A stretch of 64,000 bases of DNA, taken from the NCBI GenBank assembly GCA_002841495.1, contig PGZV01000007.1, forward strand, positions 112,516 to 176,515, in the 5' to 3' direction. The DNA comes from Firmicutes bacterium HGW-Firmicutes-2. Lineage in GTDB: Bacteria > Bacillota > Clostridia > Lachnospirales > Vallitaleaceae. The position numbers and the translations under genes are program-made. The notes beneath the pieces are model-generated. The model searched no databases. It was not told the DNA's origin and was given only the letters and a program-made list of their open reading frames with translations. Below are positions 35,970 through 43,792 of this stretch, in pieces. How positions within the stretch are numbered: the stretch's first letter is position 1; each line of letters begins with the position of its first letter.

Positions 35970-35999
35970 CATATTTGTGCCATATTTGGATTCTATAAT
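35970..35999 (+). promoter_or_regulatory. Promoter with 11-bp direct repeats upstream of SHOCT/TCS operon
   Basis: CATATTTG starts at 35970 and again at 35981, 11 bp apart, ending 5-6 bases before a perfect TATAAT (35994-35999). The layout mirrors the promoter at 26554-26589. The OmpR-type regulator encoded at 36563 is the likely binder. Inference from spacing only. Confidence 0.55.
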
Positions 36000-36040
36000 G
36001 AGGATATAACAATATACATGAAAACGAAGGAGGTCGTACT

Positions 36041-36223
36041 ATGATGATGCTTGTATGGGTACTGATTGGATTTGGTATCTATTATATGATTAAAGAACAA
36101 AAGGGAACTGGTTTTAGAAGTGATGGTAGAACTGGTCCGGAAGAAACATTGAAACAAAGATATGCAACTGGCGAAATAGATGAAGAGACTTTCATCAGGA
36201 TGATGAAGACCATAAAAGGTTAA
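36041..36223 (+). CDS. SHOCT-like mini membrane protein 1
   Basis: 60 residues. One membrane helix at about 2-17 (MLVWVLIGFGIYYMI), a short linker, then a SHOCT motif (LKQRYATGEIDEETFIRMMK, about 37-56). SHOCT is a short C-terminal helix pair thought to mediate oligomerisation. AAGGAGG (36027-36033) precedes ATG 36041. It is first in a four-gene run ending in a two-component system, and is probably regulated with it. Function unknown. Confidence 0.82.
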   Translation: MMMLVWVLIGFGIYYMIKEQKGTGFRSDGRTGPEETLKQRYATGEIDEETFIRMMKTIKG

Positions 36224-36239
36224 GGAGGTATAACAGATT

Positions 36240-36497
36240 ATGATGTTTGATAGAGGTTTTCAAGGTGGTTACAGAGGTGGCGGATGTTTCGCTGGTGGTT
36301 ACTTAGGTGGATGGCATATGCTGATTATGGCGGTTATCTTATTGGCAGTCATTTTTACGGTTATTTATCTGGTTAACAAATCAACCCATAGAAATGATAA
36401 CAAAGATGTTCTTGATATATTGAAGATGAAATATGTTCAAGGTGAACTGACTGAAGAAGAGTATACAAAGAAAAAAGATCTGCTGTTAAAAAAATAG
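36240..36497 (+). CDS. SHOCT-like mini membrane protein 2
   Basis: 85 residues. A Gly/aromatic-rich N-terminus (FQGGYRGGGCFAGGYLGG), one membrane helix (about 27-47), then a SHOCT motif (LKMKYVQGELTEEEYTKKK, about 61-79). It shares the helix-linker-SHOCT plan of the preceding gene but not its N-terminus. AAGGAGG (36222-36228) overlaps the stop of the first mini-protein, so the two are likely translated together. Function unknown; it may interact with the downstream kinase in the membrane. Confidence 0.82.
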   Translation: MMFDRGFQGGYRGGGCFAGGYLGGWHMLIMAVILLAVIFTVIYLVNKSTHRNDNKDVLDILKMKYVQGELTEEEYTKKKDLLLKK

Positions 36498-36562
36498 GAA
36501 GTAGGATTTAGGATGGTGGACAATTCAGTCATGCTCCTGTAGAATCAGAATGAGGTGATTGA

Positions 36563-37243
36563 ATGAAATATCAGATTATGATGGTTGAAGATCAAAAAGA
36601 GATTCGTGACATTGTTGTGAAATATCTTGAAAAAGAAGACTATGAGGTTGTAATTGCGCAAGATGGTTTTATAGCACTTGAACTTTTTAGTCAGACTTTA
36701 ATTCATCTTGTATTACTTGACGTCATGATGCCCGGCATTGACGGATTTGAAGTCTTAAAAGAGATTCGAAAAATATCCGACGTGCCGGTCATTATGTTGA
36801 CAGCAAAAAAAGAAGAGATAGATAGAATCAAAGGATTTGACCAAGGTGTTGATGATTATGTGCTTAAGCCTTTTAGTCCAAGAGAACTTATGGGAAGAAT
36901 CAAAGTTCTCTTGAAAAGGGTTTATCATGAGTCAGAAACTATGGTTTATAGATGCAAAGATTTAAGTTTACATATGGGTAGCATGAAGCTGTACAAAGAT
37001 CAAGAGGAAATCACCATCACCTCTGCTGAGTATGGCTTATTATGCGTTTTTTTCAAGAATCAAGGTCAGGTTCTTAGTAGAGAGCAATTGATTAGACTGG
37101 CATATGGTCAGAATTATGAAGGGTATGACCGCAACATTGATAGCTACATCAAACGCATTCGTCAAAAAATAGAAGTCGATCCTAAAACGCCTGAAATACT
37201 TATGACAAAATATGGCGCCGGTTACATGTTTGGAGGTAAATGA
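36563..37243 (+). CDS. OmpR/PhoB-family response regulator 2
   Basis: 226 residues. Receiver with VEDQKE acidic pocket, phosphoacceptor Asp in VLLDVMMPGIDG, Thr in MLTAKK and Lys in VLKPFSPREL; winged-helix DNA-binding domain ending RNIDSYIKRIRQK...YGAGYMF. The receiver is closely similar to that of the regulator at 27227 (both have MLTA and KPFSPxEL), so the two systems may be paralogues. It overlaps the kinase gene by 4 bp. AATGAGGTGATTG precedes ATG 36563. Confidence 0.94.
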   Translation: MKYQIMMVEDQKEIRDIVVKYLEKEDYEVVIAQDGFIALELFSQTLIHLVLLDVMMPGIDGFEVLKEIRKISDVPVIMLTAKKEEIDRIKGFDQGVDDYVLKPFSPRELMGRIKVLLKRVYHESETMVYRCKDLSLHMGSMKLYKDQEEITITSAEYGLLCVFFKNQGQVLSREQLIRLAYGQNYEGYDRNIDSYIKRIRQKIEVDPKTPEILMTKYGAGYMFGGK

Positions 37244-38610
37244 TGATATCAATAAGACAACAGTGGCTAGGCGTTCTCATTTTTATAGCGGTATTATCTG
37301 TAGCGGTTAATGCACTGGTTCTAAGTGCTCTTATTAATCGATATTTTGTTGATTATACAACAAAGAATTATGAAGCACATGTGGAACAGATATCATCATA
37401 TTCTAAGAGAATCTTGGAAGGATCCGATACCAATAAGGACCAAATGGCTATGGATCTGGAAACACATCTAAGTGATCCGATTACAAGTATTAAGTTGTAT
37501 GATGTTGATGGCAAACTTCTGATTGATGTGGCACGTGAACAGAGGGTAGGGCCGGATATGATGGGTGAAGGCATGATGTCCAGAATGATGGGTGGTTTCT
37601 TTGAGGAAATGGATAGTATAGAGCTTAAAGATGATGTCGGTACCAAAATTGGTCAACTTAATATCTTGCGCTATAGCTCACTTGAGAATTCAATGGCTAC
37701 AAGGATGTTTAAAGTAGCTCTTTTTACCAACAGCTTAATTTCTGTAGGTTTGGTACTGTTATTATCAATCGTCATTGGTTTGGTCGTGAGTAAAAAAATG
37801 AGCAGGGATCTTAAAGACACTTCAATTCTGGCTCAGAAGATCGACATAGGAGAAGACTTGGAAATCCAATCATCTAAAGTCATGGAAATCCGAATTATTC
37901 AGGAGCGTCTAGAAGCACTAAGAGCCAAGTTGAGGCTTAAACAAAGGAGTCGGAAAAATCTGACAGATGCACTGCTACATCAAACCAGAACACCGTTAAC
38001 GATTTTGAAGTCTCACTTTGAAGGTTATGAAGATGGTCTTATTCAATTTACAGAGGATGAAATTAAAACTTGTGAGAACCAGATAGAAGATTTAACAATT
38101 ATTATTGAGAACATGAGCGGCATGATTGATGCAGATCAAGATATGGATGAAGTCAGGGTAGAAGAATTTGATCTTAATGGGATGTTTACTCGAATTGTAA
38201 AAGGGCTATCGATTCAATTTGAAAGAAAAGGTATAGCGTTGATACTGAACAGTCATGCTAGAATTAAAATGAAAACAGATCCATATAAGTTGAGCCAAGT
38301 GATATATAATATACTGACAAACGCCTATAAGTATACAAATGCTAATGGTCAAGTCCTCATTGAATATCAAGAAAAAGACGGGCGTATCATAATCACCTTA
38401 AAAGATAACGGCATTGGTATTGATGAAGAAGAAATACCAAATATTTTTAATGCTTATTATAGAGGTGCTAATGCTACCGGAACTGAAGGAGAGGGTATAG
38501 GGTTGCATGTTGTGAAGGAAAACTTAAAAAGCATTCAAGGCACAGTTGATGTGACTTCCATGCTTGGAGTTGGTACAGAATTTAATGTGTCGATACCAAA
38601 GAAGATTTAG
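37240..38610 (+). CDS. Sensor histidine kinase 2 with atypical H-box
   Basis: 456 residues. Membrane helices about 10-32 and 158-183 flank a 125-residue outer domain with a Met-rich stretch (MMGEGMMSRMMGG, about 107-119) that could bind metal. A short HAMP-like linker follows, then HisKA with LLHQTRTPLTIL, where the usual HELRTP is HQTRTP: the His and RTP are kept but the acidic residue after His is Gln. HATPase has NILTNAYKYT and GEGIGLHVV. The Glu-to-Gln change could affect phosphatase or kinase balance. Start ATG 37240 or 37243; TGGAGGT at 37231 fits the latter slightly better. Confidence 0.92.
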   Translation: MMISIRQQWLGVLIFIAVLSVAVNALVLSALINRYFVDYTTKNYEAHVEQISSYSKRILEGSDTNKDQMAMDLETHLSDPITSIKLYDVDGKLLIDVAREQRVGPDMMGEGMMSRMMGGFFEEMDSIELKDDVGTKIGQLNILRYSSLENSMATRMFKVALFTNSLISVGLVLLLSIVIGLVVSKKMSRDLKDTSILAQKIDIGEDLEIQSSKVMEIRIIQERLEALRAKLRLKQRSRKNLTDALLHQTRTPLTILKSHFEGYEDGLIQFTEDEIKTCENQIEDLTIIIENMSGMIDADQDMDEVRVEEFDLNGMFTRIVKGLSIQFERKGIALILNSHARIKMKTDPYKLSQVIYNILTNAYKYTNANGQVLIEYQEKDGRIIITLKDNGIGIDEEEIPNIFNAYYRGANATGTEGEGIGLHVVKENLKSIQGTVDVTSMLGVGTEFNVSIPKKI

Positions 38611-38622
38611 TGACCACTCATT

Positions 38623-38988
38623 TTAGTCCCGAGTAAGGTTTACAATGGTATTCCACAAATCTTTTAAAAAGAATTCCACTTCATCGTCCGGATCATAGAT
38701 CAGACAGGGTTTATTATGGTTATAAGCAGTTTGAGCAAAATCGACAACATCCTCCATGTTGCCATCCACCTGAAGCAAATAGACCAGTGGTAAATTGGAT
38801 TTGTATCGTGCAAAAATTAAAATCTCAGCATTTTTAGGGATGAACAGCATTGAATCCAAAACTATTAAGATGAAAGTATTGTTAGATGATGGGTTAAAAC
38901 AGTGGTAGCTTATGAGATCCTCTAAGCCGGTTGGGGTAACAAGGTAGCCGTAATCCTGTATATGTTGCAAAACTTTTTTATGCTTCAT
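38623..38988 (-). CDS. Hypothetical protein, 121 aa
   Basis: I do not recognise a family. 121 residues, soluble, with alternating strands and helices: a hydrophobic strand FILIVLDSMLFI near 40-51, then ILIFAR and PLVYLLQ, and an acidic segment PDDEVEFFLKDL near 101-112. AGAGGT six bases before the ATG supports a real gene. It converges on the kinase 2 gene with 12 bp between stops and no terminator. A nucleotide- or ligand-binding alpha/beta fold is possible but unproven. Confidence 0.65.
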   Translation of the reverse strand: MKHKKVLQHIQDYGYLVTPTGLEDLISYHCFNPSSNNTFILIVLDSMLFIPKNAEILIFARYKSNLPLVYLLQVDGNMEDVVDFAQTAYNHNKPCLIYDPDDEVEFFLKDLWNTIVNLTRD

Positions 38989-39090
38989 GAATGTACCTCT
39001 CTCGTAGTTTCATTAAGAAAATCTATTAGAACCAACTCTTACTATAGCATCTAAAGCGTTTCTTTTAAAGGTAAAGATAGAAAAAATCAT

Positions 39091-39139
39091 ATAGTATAAT
39101 AAAAAAGACGAATAATAATCGTCTTTTTTATTATACTAT
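39091..39139. repeat. Perfect 21-bp inverted repeat in AT-rich intergenic region
   Basis: ATAGTATAATAAAAAAGACGA at 39091-39111 is the exact reverse complement of 39119-39139, around a seven-base loop. The GACGA/TCGTC core with six A on one side and six T on the other makes it a terminator in both directions. It lies between divergent genes (5' ends of 38623-38988 and 39370-39570), where no terminator is expected. The whole of 38989-39369 is otherwise extremely AT-rich with no gene I can support. Confidence 0.8.
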
Positions 39140-39369
39140 ATTTATATATTAAAAGCTTATATAAAATAATGTTAATATTATAGAAATAAAGAAGTGTAAA
39201 AATATTAAGTAAAAATACCAAAATAAAGTAAGTAAAATGTACTATATTAAGGCAATTAAAAATAGTATTAAAAATAAGATAAAAAAATATTAAAAATTGA
39301 TGAAAATAAATTGTCATTTGATAAAATATATGGTATGATAATTTTAATATTATTCGGGAGAGTGATGAT

Positions 39370-39570
39370 ATGTTACGTTTCAAAAACATGCGCCAGCGTG
39401 TTGAGTTTGCCTACGAAAGAATGAACATCGATATCTACTATGAAGGTGATTACAGATATACCGTTGAGCATCATAGTGACCATAAGATTTTTGAGAAGCT
39501 GTCTGAAGAACAGGTAGATGAAGTCTTAAATCAGATATGGCAGGAACTAAAAGTAGAAAAAGTTGGGTAG
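39370..39570 (+). CDS. Hypothetical small protein, 66 aa
   Basis: I do not recognise it. 66 residues, charged, mixed strand/helix: a basic-amphipathic start (LRFKNMRQRVEFAYERM), then a Tyr-rich part (IDIYYEGDYRYTVEHH), then an acidic helix (SEEQVDEVLNQIWQEL). ATG 39370 follows GGGAGAGTGATGAT. It is nine bases before a Phd/YefM-like gene, so the pair is probably co-transcribed. Base composition becomes normal again at this gene after the AT-rich stretch upstream. Confidence 0.65.
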   Translation: MLRFKNMRQRVEFAYERMNIDIYYEGDYRYTVEHHSDHKIFEKLSEEQVDEVLNQIWQELKVEKVG

Positions 39571-39579
39571 GGGTCTGGT

Positions 39580-39771
39580 ATGCATGGATTTCAGGAAATT
39601 AGAGCAGACGTTCTGATTAATAGTGATGATTTAAGAAGAAGGTTCAAAGACGTAAGAGAATTGGTGCATAGCCGAGGAAATGCCGGTGTATTGGTCAACA
39701 ATCGAGTTGATATGGTTCTTATGGATATTGAGGTGTACAACAAATTAATTGAAAATCAATCAGCAGGCTAA
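39580..39771 (+). CDS. Phd/YefM-like small protein (possible antitoxin)
   Basis: 63 residues. The pattern SDDLRRRFKDVRELVHSR followed by GVLVNNRVDMVLMDIEVYNK fits the Phd/YefM antitoxin fold: an N-terminal helix, then a strand-turn-strand with a small residue before V-L-V and a final Y-x-x-L helix. Phd/YefM proteins are usually paired with a RelE- or Doc-type toxin; none is recognisable here unless the 66-residue neighbour acts as one. AGGGGT precedes ATG 39580. An orphan regulator is equally possible. Confidence 0.6.
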   Translation: MHGFQEIRADVLINSDDLRRRFKDVRELVHSRGNAGVLVNNRVDMVLMDIEVYNKLIENQSAG

Positions 39772-39841
39772 GGTGGATCCATTTCGTGAGATGGGTTTGC
39801 CTTTTATTGTTAGAATATAAATAGGTGAAAGGGGATAAGTG

Positions 39842-41002
39842 ATGAAGAGCTTCAACCTACGCATACCAACAAGCGTCTATTTTGGCGAAGGCGCGATCAA
39901 GGATTTGAGTAATGAGATTAAGAAATATGGTAGCAGGGTTTTGATGGTTTACGGACATGGTAGTATTAAGCGAAACGGTGTCTATGAGGATGTTATGGCT
40001 GCATTTGAGTTGGGTGACATCACCCATATAGAACTTTCCGGTGTTGATGTGAATCCGAAGTTAGATACGGTGAACGAAGGTGTGAGATTATGCATATCTG
40101 AAAAGATTGATCTTGTTTTAGCAGTGGGTGGAGGCAGTGCTATTGATTGTGCAAAAGTCATTGCGGCAGCTGTCTATTATGCGGGTGATCCTTGGGACCT
40201 TATTTCTTATAAAACCAAGGTTCAAAAAGCGATGCCATTAGGGGTTGTTTTGACACTTTCAGCGACAGGATCGGAGCTTAATGGCAATGCTGTTATTAGC
40301 AACACACAAACAAAAGAAAAGCGAGGCTTTTCTAGTGAATGGATGTGGCCTAAGTTTTCTATATTGGACCCGACATACACCTATTCAGTATCACAGCATC
40401 AAACGGCTTGCGGGATTGTTGACACTCTAACCCATTTATATGAGTTCTATTTCAGTGCTAAAGAAGATGCAGAACTCTCAGATGCAATGAGTGAAGCCGT
40501 TATGGCGACGGTTATTAAATACGGTAAGAAAGCCATGACTGAGCCTGATAACTACGAAGCCCGATCGAATTTAATGTGGGCAAGTGCTGTTGCGCTTAGT
40601 GGCATAACCAATAGGGGGAAAACATTTGAAGGCTTTAATCACGCTGTAGAGCACGGCCTTAGTGCAATTTATGACATCACCCATGCAGATGGATTGGCCA
40701 TATTAGCGCCTTACTGGATGGAGTATGTACTGGATGAGAAAAATGTATCAAGATTTGCCAGATTTGCCAGAAAAGTATGGGGCATCGTAGGTGAAGATGA
40801 TATGAAAGTAGCTAAAAAGGGAATAGAGCGTACCAGAAGGTATTATGAGTACTTAGAAATGCCCAGTCGACTAAGTCATGTGAAAATTGATAATACACGA
40901 TTGGATGAAGTTATAGATCATGCATTTTTAAGTGATACCTTAGGTCATTTAAAACCATTACGTAAGCAAGATGTACGAAGAATCTTAGAAACAGCTCTAT
41001 AG
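39842..41002 (+). CDS. Iron-containing alcohol dehydrogenase (butanol dehydrogenase type)
   Basis: 386 residues from ATG 39842 (AAAGGGG 7 bases upstream; a GTG one codon earlier is in frame but less likely). Group III alcohol dehydrogenase fold: GGGSAIDCAKVIAA is the NAD(P) loop, and DTLTHLYEFYF, FNHAVEHGLSAIY and ITHADGLAIL carry the metal-binding Asp/His residues. Similar to Clostridial BdhA/B and YqhD; reduces aldehydes to alcohols in fermentation or detoxification. A bidirectional terminator follows. Confidence 0.94.
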   Translation: MKSFNLRIPTSVYFGEGAIKDLSNEIKKYGSRVLMVYGHGSIKRNGVYEDVMAAFELGDITHIELSGVDVNPKLDTVNEGVRLCISEKIDLVLAVGGGSAIDCAKVIAAAVYYAGDPWDLISYKTKVQKAMPLGVVLTLSATGSELNGNAVISNTQTKEKRGFSSEWMWPKFSILDPTYTYSVSQHQTACGIVDTLTHLYEFYFSAKEDAELSDAMSEAVMATVIKYGKKAMTEPDNYEARSNLMWASAVALSGITNRGKTFEGFNHAVEHGLSAIYDITHADGLAILAPYWMEYVLDEKNVSRFARFARKVWGIVGEDDMKVAKKGIERTRRYYEYLEMPSRLSHVKIDNTRLDEVIDHAFLSDTLGHLKPLRKQDVRRILETAL

Positions 41003-41054
41003 GTCTAAGAAATAAAATACATAATAAATTACAAAGAAACATAAAAAAATATTA

Positions 41055-41094
41055 AGAAGAGGCTATGTCGACGAATAATGACATAGCCTCTTCT
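41055..41094. terminator. Bidirectional terminator between convergent genes
   Basis: AGAAGAGGCTATGTC pairs perfectly with GACATAGCCTCTTCT around a 10-base loop. It lies between the ends of the alcohol dehydrogenase (+) and the SEC-C gene (-). T-tracts are short, so efficiency is uncertain. Confidence 0.75.
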
Positions 41095-41102
41095 CATATA
41101 AA

Positions 41103-41603
41103 TTATTGGTTCATGCAACATTGTTTATATTTTTTTCCACTACCACAGGGGCAAGGGTCATTACGTCCAATTTTTTTATCTTTTATGATGATTTTTGATT
41201 GGTTGTAAGTTTTTTTAATTTCTTTTCTTTTTTCTAATGTGAAAATAGAATCCCAAGCAGGAAGATTATATAACCAATCGGCTTTAGCGTGTAGCATGTT
41301 GAAATAGAGCTTTTCAAGATCAACATCAAGTTGAATGGGTGTGCTTGCTTTAATGCTTTCTAATTCCAGTTCATTTTTAAGACTCGTGTTGATGCCATCC
41401 AAGAATCCGACCAAGGTTTTATGATCCATGTTATAGGTTTTGGCCAATTCAGATACAGTTCCTTTAATTATTTGATCTGGTGTAGCAAGTATTGCTTCGT
41501 AAATAATCTGTTCTTTAGGAAGATAATCTCCCCAAAAAGCATCATAAGCATCTTGATCCCTATCCTGATAGGCAAGATCTTTCCAATCTGATATAAGTGA
41601 CAT
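41103..41603 (-). CDS. SEC-C motif protein
   Basis: 166 residues. The C-terminal 22 residues are a SEC-C zinc motif ([18 protein letters not shown]) as in SecA and many accessory proteins. The rest is an alpha-helical domain with a [10 protein letters not shown] start, typical of Firmicute SEC-C proteins of unknown function. The zinc motif often mediates protein or ribosome contact. ATG 41603 follows AAAGGATAT. Confidence 0.85.
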   Translation of the reverse strand: MSLISDWKDLAYQDRDQDAYDAFWGDYLPKEQIIYEAILATPDQIIKGTVSELAKTYNMDHKTLVGFLDGINTSLKNELELESIKASTPIQLDVDLEKLYFNMLHAKADWLYNLPAWDSIFTLEKRKEIKKTYNQSKIIIKDKKIGRNDPCPCGSGKKYKQCCMNQ

Positions 41604-41668
41604 AATAGATATCCTTTCTTCTGTTTGAATCTATAATCAATGCTCATTATAGCATATGTTGTTAAAGA

Positions 41669-41687
41669 GTCAAAACTAAGTTTCACT
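41669..41687 (-). repeat. Solo end of the dispersed hairpin element
   Basis: GTCAAAACTAAGTTTCACT matches the end of copy C (GTCAAAATTAAGTTTCAC) with one substitution, but no core or opposite end follows. It lies in the 100-bp gap between the SEC-C and LacI-type genes and looks like a remnant. Confidence 0.5.
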
Positions 41688-41702
41688 AAATCATATTAAA
41701 TA

Positions 41703-42713
41703 TTATAAAGGTCGGACACTACCTCTTTCCATTAAGGAATAACTGGCAACATACTTAGTGATTTTATTAGGGTTGTCCTTATCCATAAGACTAAGGAGAA
41801 GTTCTGCTGCTTTGGTGCCGACAGCATGGGTGTCAGTATGTATGGTTGTAAGTGGCGGTTGGTAAAAAGCCGCAACATGAACATCGTCAAAGCCCATCAC
41901 TGAAATGTCATCCGGTACCTTTAACCCCATTTCGTTTGCACAGCTGATAGCACCAATAGCCATGAAGTCAGTTGTGGCAAAAACTGCAGTAGGACGATCA
42001 TCGGGATTTTTAAGTAATATTTTCATGGCTTCATAACCACTTTCAATACTGAAGTCACCCTCGGTCATTCTATTTGGATTTATAGGTAGATTATTCATCT
42101 CATGAGCAAGCTTATACCCTTTCTTACGTTCTAAACCGGCAGCTTCATCATAATCTGGTAAGCCGATAAAACCAATATCATGATGGCCCATTTGAATCAA
42201 ATATTCAGTAGCGGTCTTAGCAGCATAAAAGTCATCGTGTATGACATAAGGCATATCAATATAATTACTTTTTTGTCCGATCATGACAATTGGAATCTTG
42301 TAGTTTTTTAACATGGCATAATGTTTCTTTGCAAAACCAGCAGCAAAATATAAGATGCCATCAACCCTTTTTTCTTTGAAAGTATTAAAGATACTCAATT
42401 CTTCATCGGCATGGTAACGACTGTTAGCGAGCATGATATTATAGTTATTGGCTTTTAACACATCCGTTATAGCGTTAATAGATTGGCTTAATGAACTCAT
42501 ACTAAGTTCCGTGACACAAATTAATACCCCAATAGTATACGTCTTATTCTGCTGAAGCTCTCTTGCAAGGGAATTGGGTCTATATCCGGTTTCTTTGAGG
42601 ACGGCTTCAACTCTTTTACGTGCATCTTCACTAACTTTTGCTGTATTGTTGATGACCCTTGAGACAGTACTAATTGAGACACCGGCACAATTGGCCACAT
42701 CTTTGATATTCAT
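41703..42713 (-). CDS. LacI-family transcriptional regulator
   Basis: 336 residues. N-terminal helix-turn-helix (IKDVANCAGVSISTVSRVIN) with hinge NSLARELQQ, then a periplasmic-binding-protein-like sugar sensor domain (GVLICVTELS, MIGQKS, GFDDVHVAAFYQPPLTTI). Binds an unknown sugar. The nearest sugar gene is lacZ 9 kb away, so the target is not clear; candidate operators lie in its own upstream region (42768-42796). AGGAGTGA precedes the ATG. Confidence 0.93.
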   Translation of the reverse strand: MNIKDVANCAGVSISTVSRVINNTAKVSEDARKRVEAVLKETGYRPNSLARELQQNKTYTIGVLICVTELSMSSLSQSINAITDVLKANNYNIMLANSRYHADEELSIFNTFKEKRVDGILYFAAGFAKKHYAMLKNYKIPIVMIGQKSNYIDMPYVIHDDFYAAKTATEYLIQMGHHDIGFIGLPDYDEAAGLERKKGYKLAHEMNNLPINPNRMTEGDFSIESGYEAMKILLKNPDDRPTAVFATTDFMAIGAISCANEMGLKVPDDISVMGFDDVHVAAFYQPPLTTIHTDTHAVGTKAAELLLSLMDKDNPNKITKYVASYSLMERGSVRPL

Positions 42714-42767
42714 CTGTTCACTCCTTGAAAATTTTCATATTTTAATAGTTATATTTTACTAGATAGG

Positions 42768-42796
42768 TATGCTTTAGTCAATTGGCATAAAGCATA
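42768..42796. promoter_or_regulatory. Candidate LacI-type operator palindrome
   Basis: TATGCTTTA and TAAAGCATA are perfect 9-bp arms, 11 bp apart, 55-83 bp upstream of the LacI-type gene. The segment ATTGGCATAAA inside it recurs at about 42877-42887, followed by AAAAGCTTTT. Such palindromes upstream of a LacI-family gene often serve autoregulation. The rest of 42714-43034 is AT-rich without a gene. Confidence 0.45.
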
Positions 42797-42979
42797 GAAA
42801 AAAGTCTGTAGAATAGGAAGAATAGCCGGAAGTATAAGAGTATTTGTGTGTATTAAACACGAATCAATCATGAAAATTGGCATAAAAAGCTTTTCATTAC
42901 TATTGACAAAATATTTATTTAAAAATCCTAGATTAAATCATTAGAATTAGGAAGATGTCTATAAAAAGGTGTAATAATA

Positions 42980-42988
42980 TGCTATAAT
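42980..42988 (+). promoter_or_regulatory. Extended -10 promoter of the lipoprotein gene
   Basis: TGCTATAAT is an exact extended -10; no good -35 is visible. It is 46 bases before the lipoprotein ATG. A partly symmetric TGAGAATGAGTTTCA (about 42998-43012), loosely Fur-box-like, lies just downstream. Confidence 0.45.
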
Positions 42989-43034
42989 AAATCATATTGA
43001 GAATGAGTTTCATAAAAAAGAAAGGTGTGATTAT

Positions 43035-43790
43035 ATGAAAACCACAAGAAAGATATTATGGATTCTTATGCTTATAACACTGTTAACACTAACAGCCTGT
43101 AACAATTCAGCCAATCAGATTTCAGAAATAAAAATCGAATTAGAAACATTAAAAGCAGTTAACAGTCAGTTGGAATCCGAGTTATTAGTAAAGGATGATG
43201 AGATTCTATCCTTAGAAGAGACCGTTGCTGTCTTAGAAGCGGACATAATGGTTCTAGAGCAGGGGAATGCTACTAACTCAAGTGGGCCCAGCTCCAGTAT
43301 TAATAGTACATCCGCGGATGTTATTGAAGCCATGAGTCAGCAGGATTTTGCTATTTTATCCACTTTTATCCATCCGACTCAAGGTGTTAGGTTTACACCC
43401 TATACGTATGTGGATACAGCAAGCGATGTGGTTTTTACAAGCACTCAAGTAGCCAATATGGCGGTTGATACTTCTATAATATTGTGGGGTGCCTATGATG
43501 GTACAGGTGATCCGATTCAGATGACAGCTTTAGATTATTTTGATACTTTTGTATATGATGAAGATTATATGAATCCGCAGATTATGGGCTTTAATACAAC
43601 GGTCCATTTTGGAAATATGATTGACAATGTTGAAGACATATATCCAAATGGCGATTATATTGAATATCATTTCACTGGGTTTGATTCTGCCTATGAGGGT
43701 ATGGACTGGTCCAGCCTAACACTGGTTTACGAAGAAGTTGGATCTGTTTGGTATTTGGTCGGCGTAATTAATCACCAATGGACCATCTAG
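43035..43790 (+). CDS. Lipoprotein with coiled-coil segment, unknown function
   Basis: 251 residues. Signal peptide with lipobox LTLTAC (Cys22). Residues about 28-78 form a coiled coil (heptads of L, I and V among E/K), then a Ser/Thr linker and a globular domain with aromatic-rich strands (WGAYDGTGDPIQM, HFTGFDSAYEGMDW, VWYLVGVINHQW). The C-terminal domain resembles SnoaL/NTF2-like folds by pattern only. Anchored outside the membrane. ATG 43035 follows AAAGGTG. No functional neighbour; it converges on a diguanylate cyclase gene. Confidence 0.82.
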   Translation: MKTTRKILWILMLITLLTLTACNNSANQISEIKIELETLKAVNSQLESELLVKDDEILSLEETVAVLEADIMVLEQGNATNSSGPSSSINSTSADVIEAMSQQDFAILSTFIHPTQGVRFTPYTYVDTASDVVFTSTQVANMAVDTSIILWGAYDGTGDPIQMTALDYFDTFVYDEDYMNPQIMGFNTTVHFGNMIDNVEDIYPNGDYIEYHFTGFDSAYEGMDWSSLTLVYEEVGSVWYLVGVINHQWTI

Positions 43791-43792
43791 TA

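Noticed and set aside
39087..39389. Minus-strand frame of 100 codons rich in Ile, Phe, Tyr and Lys
   Set aside because: Explained by extreme AT content; it runs through the perfect inverted repeat and lacks a ribosome site or recognisable pattern.
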